Part shown: positions 13,978 through 23,053 of the stretch, in pieces | How the letters are laid out: every line of letters starts with the position of its first letter | Numbering within the stretch: the first letter of the stretch is position 1 | Origin: Macrosoma leucophasiata | Lineage: Eukaryota; Arthropoda; Insecta; Lepidoptera; Hedylidae | DNA length: 64,000 bases | Assembly (NCBI GenBank): GCA_036365455.1 | Contig: JAWQUS010000003.1 | Location: 8,142,001-8,206,000 of the forward strand | Direction of reading: 5' to 3' | The notes under the pieces: model-generated | The model's input: only the letters and a program-made list of their open reading frames with translations | Database searches by the model: none | Told to the model about the DNA's origin: nothing | Program-made: the position numbers and the translations under genes

Positions 13978-14541
13978 TATGCTCCCAATTTTAGAGGGCT
14001 ATACGAAGCAGCTGTGAAATCAACAAAATTTCGTTTGAAACGGGTAGTAGGTAGCGCCCATTTTACTTTTGAAGTACTTACGACTTGGTTTTGCCAAATC
14101 GAGGCTATTTTGAATTCAAGGCCGCCAATGCCTATGTCCTTTGATCCAAGTGACCTTACTCCCTTAATTCCCGGGCACTTCTTCATAGGCAGACCTCTCA
14201 CATCACTACCTACGCCTGATCTTCAGACAGCAAACCCGAGCCGTTCACATAGATATGCCCTCATCGAGCAAGCAAGGCAACACATGTGGAGCAGATGGAG
14301 TCGAGAATATATTTGCGAGCTTCAACAAAGAGCTAAATGGCAAAAGAGACTACCAGATATTGAACCCAATCAACTGGTGCTGATCAAGGACGAATGAAGC
14401 CCACCTAAGGAAGGATTACTGAGGTCTACAAATATTTCGACGGGGTTAGTCGGGTGGCTGACATTAAAACCAGGAAAGGAATCATTCGGCGAGCCATCAA
14501 CCGAATTTGTCCGCGATTAAGAAGTACTGGAGGAGGAGGAT
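13978..14541 (+). pseudogene. BEL/Pao retrotransposon pol 3' end, copy 3
   Basis: Same region as copy 1, here with AGA rather than TGA upstream, so the frame stays open from PNFRGLYEAAVKS through KDE and stops at 14395. Substitutions FTFEVLTTWFCQ and SRPPMPMS differ from the other copies. Its upstream flank (GATACTTGATATAATTGAAT) is unlike copies 1, 2 and 4. Confidence 0.85.
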
Positions 14542-14931
14542 ATTGGAAATAATCGATATCATTATCGATATTTGAAAAATCGATATTGGAAATAATCGAT
14601 TTAATAATCGATATAAGAAATAGGAACTTTATAATCAAAATTGGAAAAAATCGATATCATAAACGATATTTGAAAAATCGATTGAAATATCGATATCGGA
14701 AAAAAACGATTTAATAATCGATATAAGAAATAGGAACTAATCGATATGTGAAATATTCGATATTATAATCGATGTTTGATATAATCGATTATTTAAATAA
14801 TCCTGATAATAAAACTGATTATTTCAAAACTCGATTATAAAATCGATTATTTCAATAACCGATTTTATCAAATATCGATTATATAATCGATTATTTCAAA
14901 TATCGATTTTAATATCGATATTTTAAAAAAT

Positions 14932-14984
14932 CGAAATTTTGTTGATTTCACAGCTGCTTCGTATAGCCCTCTAAAATTGGGAGC
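14932..14984 (-). pseudogene. BEL/Pao pol fragment, inverted scrap
   Basis: Reverse complement of the first 53 bases of copy 3, including its own variants (TTTAGAGGG, GTGAAATCAAC). It marks the inner edge of the right arm of the inverted duplication. Confidence 0.8.
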
Positions 14985-15448
14985 ATATTCAATTATATCA
15001 AGTATCGATTATTTCCAATATCGATTATAAAATCGATTATTTCAATAATCGATTATATCAAATAGCGATTATATTATCGATTATTTCAAATATCGATTAT
15101 AAAATCGATTGTTTCAAATATCAATTATAATGTCGATTATTTCACATATTGATTATTTCCAATATCGATTATAAAATCGATTATTCCCATTATTGATTAA
15201 TATATATATAATTTGAAATAATCGGTATTTGATATAATCGATATTGGAAATAATCGATTTTATAATCGATATTTGAAATAATCGATAATATAATCGATAT
15301 TTGATATAATCGATTATTGAAATAATCGATTTTAAAATCGATATTGGTAATAATCGATATTTGATCTAATTGAATATTGAAATAATCGATTTTTTAATCG
15401 CTATTGGAAATATACGATTCTATCATCAATATTGGAAATAATATTTTC

Positions 15449-16090
15449 ACCTGTCTATGCTCCCAATTTTTGAGGGCTATACGAAGCAGCTGTGAAGTCA
15501 ACAAAATTTCGTTTGAAACGGGTAGTAGGTAGCGCCCATTTTACTTTTGAAGAACTTACCACTTTGTTTTCCCAAATCGAGGCTATTTTGAATTCAAGGC
15601 CGCTAATGCCTATGTCCTTTGATCCTAGTGACCTTACTCCCTTAACTCCCGGGCACTTCTTCATAGGCAGACCTCTCACATCACTACCTACGCCTGATCT
15701 TCAGACAGCAAACCCGAGCCGTTCACATAGATATGCCCTCATCGAGCAAGCAAGGCAACACATGTGGAGCAGATGGAGTCGAGAATATATTTGCGAGCTT
15801 CAACAAAGAGCTAAATGGCAAAAGAGACTACCAGATATTGAACCCAATCAACTGGTGCTGATCAAGGACGAATGTAGCCCACCTAAGAGGAAGGATTACT
15901 GAAGTTTACAAATGTTTCGACAGGGTTTTTTGTCAGCCGGGTACTAAACCCGGCTGACATTAAAACCAGGAAAGGAATCATTCGGCGAGACATCAACCGA
16001 ATTTGTCAGCTTGTAGACTGGCTTGGGCCGTGGCTTTGGCCGCGATTAAGAAGAACTGGAGCTTTTTTTTTCTTTCAAGAGGGCGGAGAT
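15449..16090 (+). pseudogene. BEL/Pao retrotransposon pol 3' end, copy 4, with 3' noncoding
   Basis: Frame 15492-15902 repeats the integrase C-terminal region. A two-base change near 15893 (CCTAAGAGGAAGG) shifts it to an early stop. It uniquely continues through the RRDINRICQLVDWL-like pol end into a purine stretch (AAGAGGGCGGAGA, 16077-16089) that fits a polypurine tract just before the LTR. Confidence 0.85.
15931..15959. repeat. short perfect hairpin inside BEL copy 4
   Basis: TGTCAGCCGGG (15931-15941), a 7-base loop and CCCGGCTGACA (15949-15959). Copies 1 and 3 instead read GGGGTTAGTCGGGTGGCTGACA here, so this palindrome is specific to copy 4. Confidence 0.85.
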
Positions 16091-16303
16091 TGTTCGAGGA
16101 ACAACACTATGCATGCAACAGACGACTCGGCGGAGAGGTGGCGGGGCGCGAAGAGGGGCCCCCGCATACTTTTTTTCAATCGCCATGGCGACGGACGTTT
16201 TATTACTATATTAAACAATCTATCAATCTATGTACTCTGTACTCTCAAGAAAATATATGACTTAACCAAGTTCAAGACTACATTATTTTGAAGATCCGTA
16301 ACA
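16091..16303 (+). mobile_element. BEL/Pao 3' LTR
   Basis: Begins TGTTCGAGGAACAAC and ends ATCCGTAACA (TG...CA termini), 213 bp, immediately after a purine tract and the pol remnant. No matching 5' LTR is in the window, so the boundaries rest on the TG/CA ends, on the purine tract, and on satellite starting right after CA. Confidence 0.65.
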
Positions 16304-16862
16304 AGCATATCGATTAAATAGCGTATCGAATATTTCATATATCGATTAATAAGCATATCGATTAAATAGCATATCGATTAAATATCATATCGATTAATTA
16401 ACATATCGATCAAATAGCATATCGATTTAATGACATATCGATTAATTAGCATATCGATTTAATGACATATCGATTAATTAGCATATCGTTTAAATAGCAT
16501 ATCGATTAATTCGCATAGCGACTCACTAGCATATCAATCAAATAGCATATCGATTATTTCGCATATCGATTCATTATCATGTCAATTATTTAGAATATCG
16601 ATTAAATAGCATATCGATTATTGAGCATATCGATTATATAACATATCGATTTATTAGCATATCGATTATTTCGCATATCGATTATTAATATCGATTATTT
16701 CACATATCGCTTAATTAGCATATCGATTAAATAGCATATTGTTTATCAATATCGATTATTTCACATATCGATTATTTTACATATCGATTAAATATAATAT
16801 CGATTAATTTCACATATCGATTCATTAGCCTATCGATTATTTCGCACATCGATTATTTTGGA
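16304..16862 (+). repeat. second ATCGAT satellite, about 16-bp unit
   Basis: Units such as GCATATCGATTAAATA and GCATATCGATTATTTC repeat head to tail about 35 times, in one orientation, with substitutions. It differs from the preceding satellite in having a clear period and direction, and starts at the last base of the LTR. Confidence 0.9.
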
Positions 16863-17756
16863 CATAATGCATAAAGATAATATTTTTTGTCATGAAGGTT
16901 TTATTGCTTATAACTGTAGTATACCTAATGGTTAATTTGGCAAAAAATCCCCTTTCAACACCTCCCTGGATTGGATACACGTTCCCACAACAAAACTAAA
17001 TCAAAGTAGGCACTGAGAGTATACCAGATAACAATGATATACGATAACGATCGATTTAGGAAACTTTATGCGTTGAACGAACGCGTTAAGTTAACATAAC
17101 ACTATGTTTATTTATGTAAGAGCTTAATATGATACGGATTACGTTATTTATTCAGAGGCCGTGACCACCATGCGACCTTTTGTAAATTTTCATTTTAATA
17201 TGACCTTGAAAAGAGAATTATCAGTACATCACTGATAAATATTAAATAGGTTTATGATTCAAGGCAAAATATTTCTTCTAGTCATCTCGTTAACGGTTCT
17301 TTTAGAGGCGGCTCGATGGCTGCCATGTGCTCGGCTTTATTCGGACATGTTTGGCTTTTTTGAGTTGTGTCCGGTCGAATAATTGTATCCGACCTTCGAC
17401 CTGGCTTTCAGTAGCCTTTTTGTTTTTTAGGTATAACACATTACGCACGTATTTCTGTTATAATTATAGTACTAAGTACATTTTCTTTATGTTTTGCACA
17501 TTTTCACGAAATTTGCAGACGTCTAGGAGCAATTTGGCTCGTTAAGTGATCCACGACCTCACGAATTCACGAGAGCATATTTACTTTACGAGTATTTCTA
17601 GCTTGGCCCAGGTCTGGTGAGATGATGGGTGAGACATACGGCTGTGTATTATTTTGTGACTTCACACTAATAGTCGAATGAGAGATCATTCCTTCATTCG
17701 ACAATTCTTTTTTTTTTCTTTATTGTCAATCTGCTTTGTCATCAAAACAGATTAAC
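16863..17756. other. unassigned sequence
   Basis: No gene found. Around 17306-17600 the composition is more mixed but the open frame 17327-17545 has no recognisable domain. Confidence 0.4.
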
Positions 17757-17846
17757 AATACGAATGTAATTGTTTTATATTATTTCGCATTAACACATGC
17801 TTGTGAAATATATTTTATATTTAAAGAAAAATGGAAAGAAAAATTT

Positions 17847-17922
17847 GACTTCAGGCGAGGCTCGAACTCGCGACCTACTGGGAATCTAGTCCAGCCGCTC
17901 TTCCAATTGAGCTACTGAAGCC
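17847..17922 (-). tRNA. tRNA-like sequence, locus A copy
   Basis: 76 bases, identical in its core to the array copies. The 8-bp acceptor-like stem GGCTTCAG/CTGAAGTC has one G-T pair. A D arm GCTC..GAGC and T arm GCGAG-TTCGAGC-CTCGC are intact. The anticodon arm is irregular: 5-bp stem with a 9-base loop, or 7-base loop (anticodon AGA) with an A.C mismatch and no long variable arm. Probably a Pol III promoter module, not a translating tRNA. Confidence 0.5.
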
Positions 17923-18159
17923 CTGCCCGATTTGTCAAATCTTTCCTTCACATCTATTGCATTGCTTTATGGTAGCAGCAGAACCATCTATTACCAACTA
18001 TGCTAGTTAGGCAACCGATATAATAGACTTTTCAGTTTATTGAATATCGTAAAGAAGTCGCTTTTACCCTTAATAATTGTTTTATATTATTTCGCATTAA
18101 CACATGCTTGTGAAATATATATATATATATATATTTTTTATATTAAAATATATTTCACA

Positions 18160-18244
18160 AGCGGCTGGACTAGATTCCCAGTAGGTCGCGAGTTCAAGCC
18201 TCGCCTGAAGTCAAATTTTTCTTTCCATTTTTCTTTAAAAATAA
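18160..18244 (+). repeat. sense half-unit of the tRNA-like repeat
   Basis: From GGCTGGACTAG (anticodon stem) through the T arm (here TTCAAGC) and CTGAAGTC to the terminal AAAAATAAA. It lies opposite in strand to 17847-17922. Confidence 0.75.
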
Positions 18245-18250
18245 AATACG

Positions 18251-18475
18251 AATGTAGATGGTTGCAGAGGCTCAGAAAGACCAGAATGACCCATTTTGAC
18301 CAATTCAGTTTTTATTATGTTTCACTATCTGAAGGAAGGTTGTAGAGTCTTTGGAATCAGCATGAATGAAAAGACTGATGAATGTAAGGAAGCAAGAGGT
18401 GTGTTAGATCCGACAAATTTGCGCACCACGCTCTCTGCTTATTCTGTAAGGCACAAATACTATTTTCAGTCGTCA
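18251..18475 (+). repeat. RTE-like LINE C-terminal/3' fragment, degraded
   Basis: Shares GGTTGCAGAGGC.CAGAAAGACC and the CGCTCTCTGCTTATTCTGT-like end with the fragment at 4829-5230, in the opposite orientation. Frame broken. Confidence 0.45.
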
Positions 18476-19185
18476 TAGTATAATTTTGAGATTTTTTATG
18501 TTTTATTTTGTAGTAACAATATTGGCTTGCCTTGTATTTTAAAGTTTTTATTTACGTTTTCAGTAAAGTAATAAAATAACCTGATAATAAGGTTAGGGTT
18601 GCGTGTCGAAAGAATTAGATGCTAAGTAGGTACATGTAATGGCAGATCGCTGCAATTAGCAAAATTGAATGCATTATTATCTATACAAAATTACTTTGAT
18701 GCTTGTTTGTAAATCGTTAAACGAAACGTCAACATTTGAATGATTAGGTAAGTACTTTTTATATCATAAAATGGAAAACAAGCAAAATGATTACGTATTC
18801 CAGCTCTATTTTCTGCTGAATACTGCCGCGACTTTGTCGCGTAGCTCGGAATGTAATCTTGTATAAACTCATAGGTAGATAATAATATAGGGCGACCAGT
18901 AGTGCTGCTGCAGCACTGTGGCGACAGCACTGTTGTGTGCAGAGGAGTTCGGAATAAGGTAAGGTGATACGAAGTTCATCTGGGCTAGTAATACATAAGG
19001 AACTTGAAAATGTGTGTGGTTGGCACATCACTGTCTGCAACTTAAAGCAACTGAAGATTTTGTTGAAGTTGCATGAAATTTGTAATAACAAGCTAACTTT
19101 AAAGCACCTAACTTGCTTAATGGAAGCACTCCTTTAATATTCACATATTGCAATACTCTGAAGTTTCACTTAAAGAGGCGGACAA
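18476..19185. other. intergenic, nothing recognised
   Basis: Overlapping minus-strand open frames at 18691-19091 show no domain or codon signal. Confidence 0.4.
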
Positions 19186-19605
19186 GAGCATGTCGGACTC
19201 GCGTTCAGAGGGTTCCGTACTAATGAATTTCCTTTGTCATTATAAATACCTACTATAGTTTTTTTTTGTAATCCATAGGATCGTCCTGCGATAATATTGC
19301 CACGCGTGGTGATTATGGCATATTCTCAATTAATGACACGTAATAAAAAAACTTTTATGGGCGTCTTTGGGGTAGGCTTTGTTCAGCTGCGGACATCTTT
19401 CGGAAATCTATAGGTGAGAAACTATTTCCTGAACTTTTTTCATAATGTTAGGTCCAGTAATTTCGAAAATGACGAGAGGAGGGGTAAGGAATGATACATT
19501 TTCGTGTTATTTCTTAAACTGACAGACGCAGATAAACAGACGCACATGTGATCTTATAAAGGTTCCATACTTTTGAGGTACGGAAGGCTACAGAACCCTA
19601 AGAAA
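19186..19605 (+). repeat. degraded copy of the GGGTTCC repeat
   Basis: Has AGGGTTCCGTACT near 19210 and ends TACAGAACCCTAAG near 19600, with the AT-rich middle typical of the family. Confidence 0.45.
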
Positions 19606-20179
19606 AAACAAAAAGGGTGCCTTAAAACTTAAGAAGTGGTTAATGTAATCCATTAATGCCATATCACGATGTTTTTATTTATAAAAATCATGTCAGTGTG
19701 AGTAGTTGACCGCCACAGAGGTAACTGGTGGTGGAAAAATTTCACGCCGAGAAGGTTGTTGCGTACATCAGCAAGATATTGAGTTTGTTCTGCGAACGTT
19801 CCAGATGCATTTGATAAAAGTCACGGTCAAATTTGCTGATGTAGAGATATGATATCTGATATTGACATTCGAACAGATTTTTCTTTTTCTACTTTAAAGG
19901 GATTGAAAGATTTGATGATAATATTATGATTTATGGGTTAAATTTGATTTATTTATATATATTTATATTAATTGGTACCTTTTGAATAATTATTATAAAT
20001 TATTTACTATGTAGCATGAAACCAGACAATGCTAATGTGTCCTTGTAGACCAATTTGAAATAAATATCAAAACAAACAAAAGAACAAATTCAAAATCGAG
20101 TTCTTCGAAATAACAACAAATACCTATGTTGTTTTACATAAACAACAGTACCTTTCCGTTGCCTATTAATACTACTCAA
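19606..20179. other. intergenic, nothing recognised
   Basis: No coding or repeat pattern named. Confidence 0.4.
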
Positions 20180-20262
20180 TGGTTGACTGGGAGTTAAGGC
20201 CTAGAGGCATTAAGTCCGCCTTTTGTACTTATTATGTGCAAAAAGAATAAATAAATACACAC
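20180..20262 (+). repeat. 3' end of a CR1/L2-like LINE (fragment)
   Basis: GGCATTAAGTCCGCCTT...ATGTGCA and the AATAAATAAA tail equal the 3' end of the LINE at 33263-35098; a minus-strand copy is at 63717-63830. Confidence 0.7.
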
Positions 20263-20858
20263 ATAGCACATTCAATTCACACACAAACACCCAAACAAAT
20301 AACTATAGGCCATACACATATATAGTTGTCTTCTCTGTTTTTATAATTTTTTTATATTTATTTTTTTTTTATAATTATTATTTATTTAGGTACTTAGTGA
20401 TGTATTGTGTGTGTCAAAAAAACTATTTCTTTCTTTCTTTCTATACAAATATTTGTCCCGAAGTGGCGATCGAAACTTCTATTTTAATATCAAGCAATCT
20501 TCACACTCCACTGAACTGATCGGGTCTTTAAATTAAAGCTGAATGGTCAATGAGCTGGCCTTTACTTGTAAATAATTATAACATGTGTGTACATTTAAGG
20601 TAGAAAAAATAACTTGATTGGTATTCACATCATATTGATATTCACCTACATGAGTGACAATAAATGGATATAGAAACTATAGAACAAACACTTTTATATT
20701 AATAAAACACGTTATGTGATTCTAAGTTCTCACGTTAAGTCACCATTGCCTTGATCTTAGTAAGGCACGTGTTCAACTTTCCCCTTTGCCGGTATCGTTA
20801 TAGGAACAGATGCTTTTTTTTTTAAATGAATGAAATAGTAAAATAAATATTACTAGGT
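20263..20858. other. intergenic, low-complexity stretches
   Basis: AC-rich and T-rich runs. The open frame 20223-20519 is low complexity and unsupported. Confidence 0.4.
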
Positions 20859-21295
20859 ACGTTAAGAAAAACCGACTTCAAAACTAAAAAGTAAAAATAA
20901 TAAAGATTTAATTGTAATCATATACTACCTATCATTTATATGTGCTATTTACTAATAGGTTTGAAGTCGGTGCCAAGCCTTAAACAAATAATTATATTTT
21001 AATCACTTAAATATGAATACGAGCAAATTAATACACTGAACAAAACGTAACCGGCGAATCGTGGATGTTTGCATGTATGCTTGAATTCATGCATTTACCT
21101 CTGCCTACTCCTTCGGGGATTACAGGCGCGAAGTTACGTTTAAATACAATGAAATGCCTACTTCAGTGATTTTGGCTTGGCACCGACTTCAAACCTATTA
21201 GTAAATAGCACACATAAATGATAGCAAGTATATGATTACAATTAAATCCTTATTATTTTTTACTTTTCAGTTTTGAAGTCGGTTTTTCTTAACGT
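20859..21295. mobile_element. fold-back element with about 120-bp arms
   Basis: Arms 20859-20979 and 21174-21295 are inverse copies. Each arm is itself bounded by an inverted pair (ACCGACTTCAAA...TTTGAAGTCGGT), a common lepidopteran MITE pattern. The centre carries a piece of SINE family B (about 21030-21140). Confidence 0.8.
21030..21140 (+). repeat. SINE family B fragment
   Basis: AAAACGTAACCGGCGAATCGTGG...CTCCTTCGGGGATTACAGGC, inside the fold-back at 20859-21295. Confidence 0.7.
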
Positions 21296-21381
21296 AGTTA
21301 TATTTCTTTAATACTTTTTAGTTTATTGCTGCATTGCCAATTAGATTAATGTTCACGTCTGTTAAATTTGTAAAATCTGAT

Positions 21382-21759
21382 TCTTTTAGCTTCGTGACAA
21401 TTAGATACCTAATTTAAATTGTTTAGGTGTGTCGATACAAAATTATTACACGACTATACGAAATCAATGAAAAAAAAATATCCACAAAGGAGTAAATAAG
21501 CTGTGTTGTGTCGTCGATAAAGTGTCAGTCGTAGGAAAAGCGTCATTATCACTTGCAACATCTTGTTGTGATGCGCATAAGGGCTATCTAGGAAGTCAGT
21601 CGATTCAACGCACTGTATAACTCGCCGTCTATTCTTATATCAAAAAAAAATAACGTAAATCGGTCTAGAAATCTCGGCGGAATTCGCGTACATACATAAA
21701 AAATATATATATTTAAACCGGCCGAATTGAGAACCTTCTCGTTTTTTGAACTCTGTTAA
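21382..21759 (-). mobile_element. interspersed element U, copy 1
   Basis: Inverse of 57123-57604. One end is GAGAACCTTCTCGTTTTTTGAACT, abbreviated from the first 20 bases onward; the other is CAATTAGATACCT...TTTAAATTGTTTAGGTGTG in broken form. Noncoding and of unknown class. Confidence 0.7.
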
Positions 21760-21784
21760 CAAATGTAACTGCACGGTCTCTAAT

Positions 21785-21920
21785 GGTGAGCTTCACAGAC
21801 CGCACTACGACTTTACCTTGTGCAAAGTCTGCTTAGAACTGTCAGTTTAGTATGGGTTTTGACAGTTCAAAGGCGTACTTTGCTCAAAGTAAAGTCGTGG
21901 TGCGGTCTGTGAATCTCACC
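21785..21920. mobile_element. hairpin MITE, 136 bp
   Basis: GGTGAGCTTCACAGACCGCA at the left matches the inverse of TGCGGTCTGTGAATCTCACC at the right, and pairing continues for about 45 bp per arm. Confidence 0.85.
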
Positions 21921-22217
21921 CTGAGTTACTAGTCTAAGAATACTTTGTGTAGTGATTTACAAAAAACTACAAAAACCATAAAAGAAAGTAAAAAATAAAA
22001 CAGAAACTAAAGACTTCTACAGACTTCTACTAAAGAAGAAACAAAGAAAAAAAAAAAGGATTGTAGGTACTTGTGCTATAAGAAACGATCGTGACTTTGA
22101 ACCTTGTTAGTGGATAGATGTTAGAGTGGCAAATATTATTGTCTATAGGCGGCAAGCTTCATCATATACCTAGACATAGTATGTTGTGATGAAAAGAAAA
22201 TACTTTGAACTGATTAC

Positions 22218-22670
22218 GCAGGGTTAATTGAAATTAGCTCATCACCTCTTGCAGATAGCCTCTCTACATCAATCCCAACATCATTTGTTCTACGACTTCA
22301 AAATAATCCCTCTAAGATCTTCAAGCGAATGGTCCTGTGTATTTCATCCAGCCGGCCTTTACCCGCGACTTTAATGAGATCGTCAGTCCCTCTCGAGGAT
22401 ATCTACACTTCTGGTGCGCCATCTAGAGGAAAGCCTGTCTACACTTTGACTTCTGGCAGAGAATATGTAATAATACTACGTATAGACTTCGACGTCTCGC
22501 CCGATTTCCCCGCATTAGCCAACCCCCCCCCCTCCCCTCTTATGGGCGACGGTTGGTATTTTCTACGTGCTGCGCACACAGGTGCACGTATAAACACGTC
22601 ACTGATTGATGTGTAATAGAGACCAAATTAAGCGTTCGTATGGAATTTTGGCAGTGTCCGCGGTGTGCTT
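22218..22670. repeat. two repeat fragments (MITE S end; 200-bp repeat R)
   Basis: 22218-22320 matches one arm of the element at 53748-54138 (CATCACCTCTTGCAGATAGCC). 22470-22670 (ACTACGTATAGA...GTCCGCGGTGTGC) has a copy at 35099-35297. The open frame 22329-22616 lies on these repeats and is not a gene. Confidence 0.65.
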
Positions 22671-22871
22671 CTGGTGCGCAGTGCGTCACACCACATCTCC
22701 AGAGTTATAAGTTAGAATATCTTCTATGAGTTGTTCACTGCTTGAGTGACCCATATACGTGTGGCAATTATGACATATCCTCTTAGACAGATGCCACACA
22801 TAATAAGTTTTGAAGGTATTATTATAAATGATAGACTTGGAGTAGGAACAATAAAAACAATACACGCTATA

Positions 22872-22877
22872 TTTATT
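22872..22877 (-). terminator. polyadenylation signal AATAAA of the takeout-like gene
   Basis: AATAAA on the minus strand, 12 bases after the stop codon, so the 3' UTR would be very short. A more distal signal could also be used. Confidence 0.5.
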
Positions 22878-22889
22878 AAACTAACATTT

Positions 22890-23053
22890 TTACGCCGGCA
22901 AGGGAACATTGATAAGTTCTTCATAAGGCACCACTGCGAAGAATTTCTCCACTGTTCTTATTGCCAAATCCACTGCGTAGTCCACTATAGGTTTGCCGAA
23001 TTCTTCTGCTACTGTTTTCCAGTTTTCATTCAGGAAATTCAAGACTGTTTGAC
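22890..23053 (-). CDS. takeout/JHBP-like gene, exon 5 (C-terminus and stop)
   Basis: 164 bp, residues 195-248 and the TAA at 22890-22892. The acceptor is CCAG, reached in phase 1. It contains [20 protein letters not shown] and [11 protein letters not shown], the diagnostic C-terminal helix region of takeout/JHBP proteins. The final VPLPA is a short divergent tail. Confidence 0.93.

Larger units (their letters stand above)
13421..15544. repeat. inverted duplication with 613-bp arms
   Basis: Left arm 13421-14033 and right arm 14932-15544 are reverse complements of equal length with few differences. Both run from a BEL pol edge through about 450 bp of satellite to another BEL pol edge. The 898-bp spacer holds the body of BEL copy 3. 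Landmarks: ATTAATCAATAATGGGAATA near 13771 pairs with TATTCCCATTATTGATTAAT near 15182. Confidence 0.85.
6397..16303. repeat. ATCGAT-rich satellite with embedded retrotransposon pieces
   Basis: Short units of the form (A)ATCGATTAT-(TTTC/TTTAA)-AATATCGATTATAAAATCGATT repeat, with variants, on both strands. Nearly every 15-20 bases contain TCGAT. Units are near-palindromic, so orientation is hard to define. Insertions are at 6711-7318, 8176-8643, 10448-10728, 13421-13526, 13978-14541 and 15449-16303. Segmental copies are visible, for example about 10030-10440 resembles about 11110-11760. Open frames inside it (low-complexity I/D/Y/N/K peptides) are artefacts. Confidence 0.95.
17757..18256. mobile_element. 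tRNA-like inverted mobile repeat, locus A (with 12-bp direct repeats)
   Basis: Element 17769-18244 is flanked by perfect AATACGAATGTA (17757-17768 and 18245-18256). It starts ATTGTTTTATATTATTTCGC, carries a full antisense tRNA-like sequence (17847-17922), re-enters a second unit at about 18069, then after an AT run switches strand and ends with the sense 3' half of the tRNA-like region and CTTTAAAAATAAA. The unit is the same as in the large array at 25141-28165, with several substitutions, so this copy looks older. The TSD-like repeats show that it inserted as one piece. Confidence 0.8.

Noticed and set aside
6712..15679. Minus-strand open frames (MRGLPMKKCPGVKG...) opposite the BEL copies
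   Set aside because: Exact antisense shadows of the integrase C-terminal frame.
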